A stretch of 7,104 nt of DNA from JAFAVZ01 sp036009105 (GTDB lineage Bacteria; Acidobacteriota; Thermoanaerobaculia; Gp7-AA8). Both the position numbers and the translations under genes were made by a program. The notes beneath the pieces were generated by a model that worked only from the letters and a program-made list of their open reading frames with translations, did not search any database and had not been told where the DNA came from. The stretch spans positions 1 through 7,104 of the forward strand of contig DASYMJ010000286.1 in assembly GCA_036009105.1 (NCBI GenBank), written 5' to 3'. Below are positions 6,664 to 7,104 of this stretch, piece after piece (positions within the stretch are counted from its first letter, which is position 1; each line of letters starts with the position of its first letter).

Positions 6664-7079
6664 TTCTCCATCTCCTTGCGAATCCGCTCCTCCTGCTCGC
6701 GCAGCTGGGGAGTGAACTCGGCGCCGAACTCCTCCGCCTCGAAGATCTGCCGGATCTCCAGCTCGCCCTCCACGCCGGTCGGGTTCGGGCAGCGCTTCAT
6801 CCACTCGATGGCTTCTTCCTTCGACTTGACCTGGATGAGCCAGAAGCCGGCCACCAGCTCCTTGGCCTCGGTGAACGGGCCGTCGATGACGGTGCGCTTG
6901 TCGCCGGAGAACCTGATCTTCGCGCCCTTCGAGCTCGGGTGCAGCCCCTCCCCCGCGAGCATGACGCCAGCCTTGACCATCTCTTCGTTGAACTTGCCCA
7001 TCTCGGCCAGTTCCTGCTCGGTAGGCATCACGCCGGCTTCGGTATCCTGGTTGGCTTTGACCATGACCATGAATCGCAT
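6654..7079 (-). CDS. DGPF domain protein of the YciI-like family
   Basis: This 141-residue protein starts MRFMVMVKAN, the typical first strand of the dimeric alpha/beta barrel fold shared by YciI-like proteins. It carries the signature D-G-P-F at residues 66-69 in VIDGPFTEAKE, followed by a GFWLIQV strand and a region with KSKEEAIEWM. A charged tail rich in Glu, Arg and Lys follows (~118-141). The molecular activity of DGPF proteins is not established. Their genes are regularly found beside ECF42 sigma factors and are thought to be their targets. Here the gene is first in the pair and the sigma factor follows after 43 bases, so the two are probably cotranscribed. The promoter lies outside or at the right edge of the window. 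A clear AGGAG supports the start. Confidence 0.93.
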   Translation of the reverse strand: MRFMVMVKANQDTEAGVMPTEQELAEMGKFNEEMVKAGVMLAGEGLHPSSKGAKIRFSGDKRTVIDGPFTEAKELVAGFWLIQVKSKEEAIEWMKRCPNPTGVEGELEIRQIFEAEEFGAEFTPQLREQEERIRKEMENRK

Positions 7080-7086
7080 CTGTTTT

Positions 7087-7091
7087 CTCCT
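7087..7091 (-). promoter_or_regulatory. ribosome binding site AGGAG
   Basis: AGGAG on the minus strand is placed seven bases before the ATG at 7079. This is the strongest translation signal of the operon and contrasts with the sigma factor gene, which has none. Confidence 0.75.
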
Positions 7092-7104
7092 CGTTTCGCG
7101 TTTT

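Noticed and set aside
5504..6715. Plus-strand open frame (403 codons) opposite the sigma factor gene
   Set aside because: It is antisense to strongly recognisable sigma2, sigma4 and extension motifs. It has no domain pattern and no ribosome site.

Overview
The window is GC-rich (about two thirds G+C by eye) and coding-dense. It reads as chromosomal DNA of a free-living, probably soil-dwelling Gram-negative bacterium. A TIR-WD40 membrane protein, a soluble multi-PAS hybrid histidine kinase and an ECF42-type sigma factor paired with a DGPF/YciI-like protein are a mix common in Acidobacteriota, Myxococcota, Gemmatimonadota and similar phyla. The phylum cannot be fixed from this sequence. No tRNA, rRNA, CRISPR array, insertion sequence or integrase was seen.

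Left part (1-2215), minus strand. A TIR domain, one membrane helix and a WD40 propeller make up a gene that runs off the left edge. Eighteen bases upstream and in the same frame lies a 39-codon ORF that begins like a second TIR domain and stops at a single TGA. It is either a TIR relic or a short leader ORF. Beyond a strong GC hairpin lies an unrecognised 150-residue protein built from two copies of a ~70-residue unit.

Centre (2216-5286). A divergent intergenic region, more AT-rich than its surroundings and carrying two small dyads, separates the duplicated protein from a plus-strand 985-residue cytoplasmic hybrid histidine kinase. The kinase has five PAS domains, HisKA, HATPase_c and a C-terminal receiver, with all expected phosphotransfer residues. 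No output protein is encoded next to it.

Right part (5287-7104), minus strand. A two-gene operon encodes a DGPF/YciI-like protein followed by an ECF42 sigma factor with the large C-terminal extension of that group. Two perfect stem-loops lie in the short spacer. One spans the stop codon of the first gene. The other holds the sigma factor start codon in its loop, where no Shine-Dalgarno sequence is evident. The kinase and this operon converge.

The protein families are mostly recognisable. The less ordinary signals are the TIR-like ORF in front of the TIR-WD40 gene, the duplicated orphan protein, and the paired hairpins that may set the ratio of sigma factor to DGPF protein.
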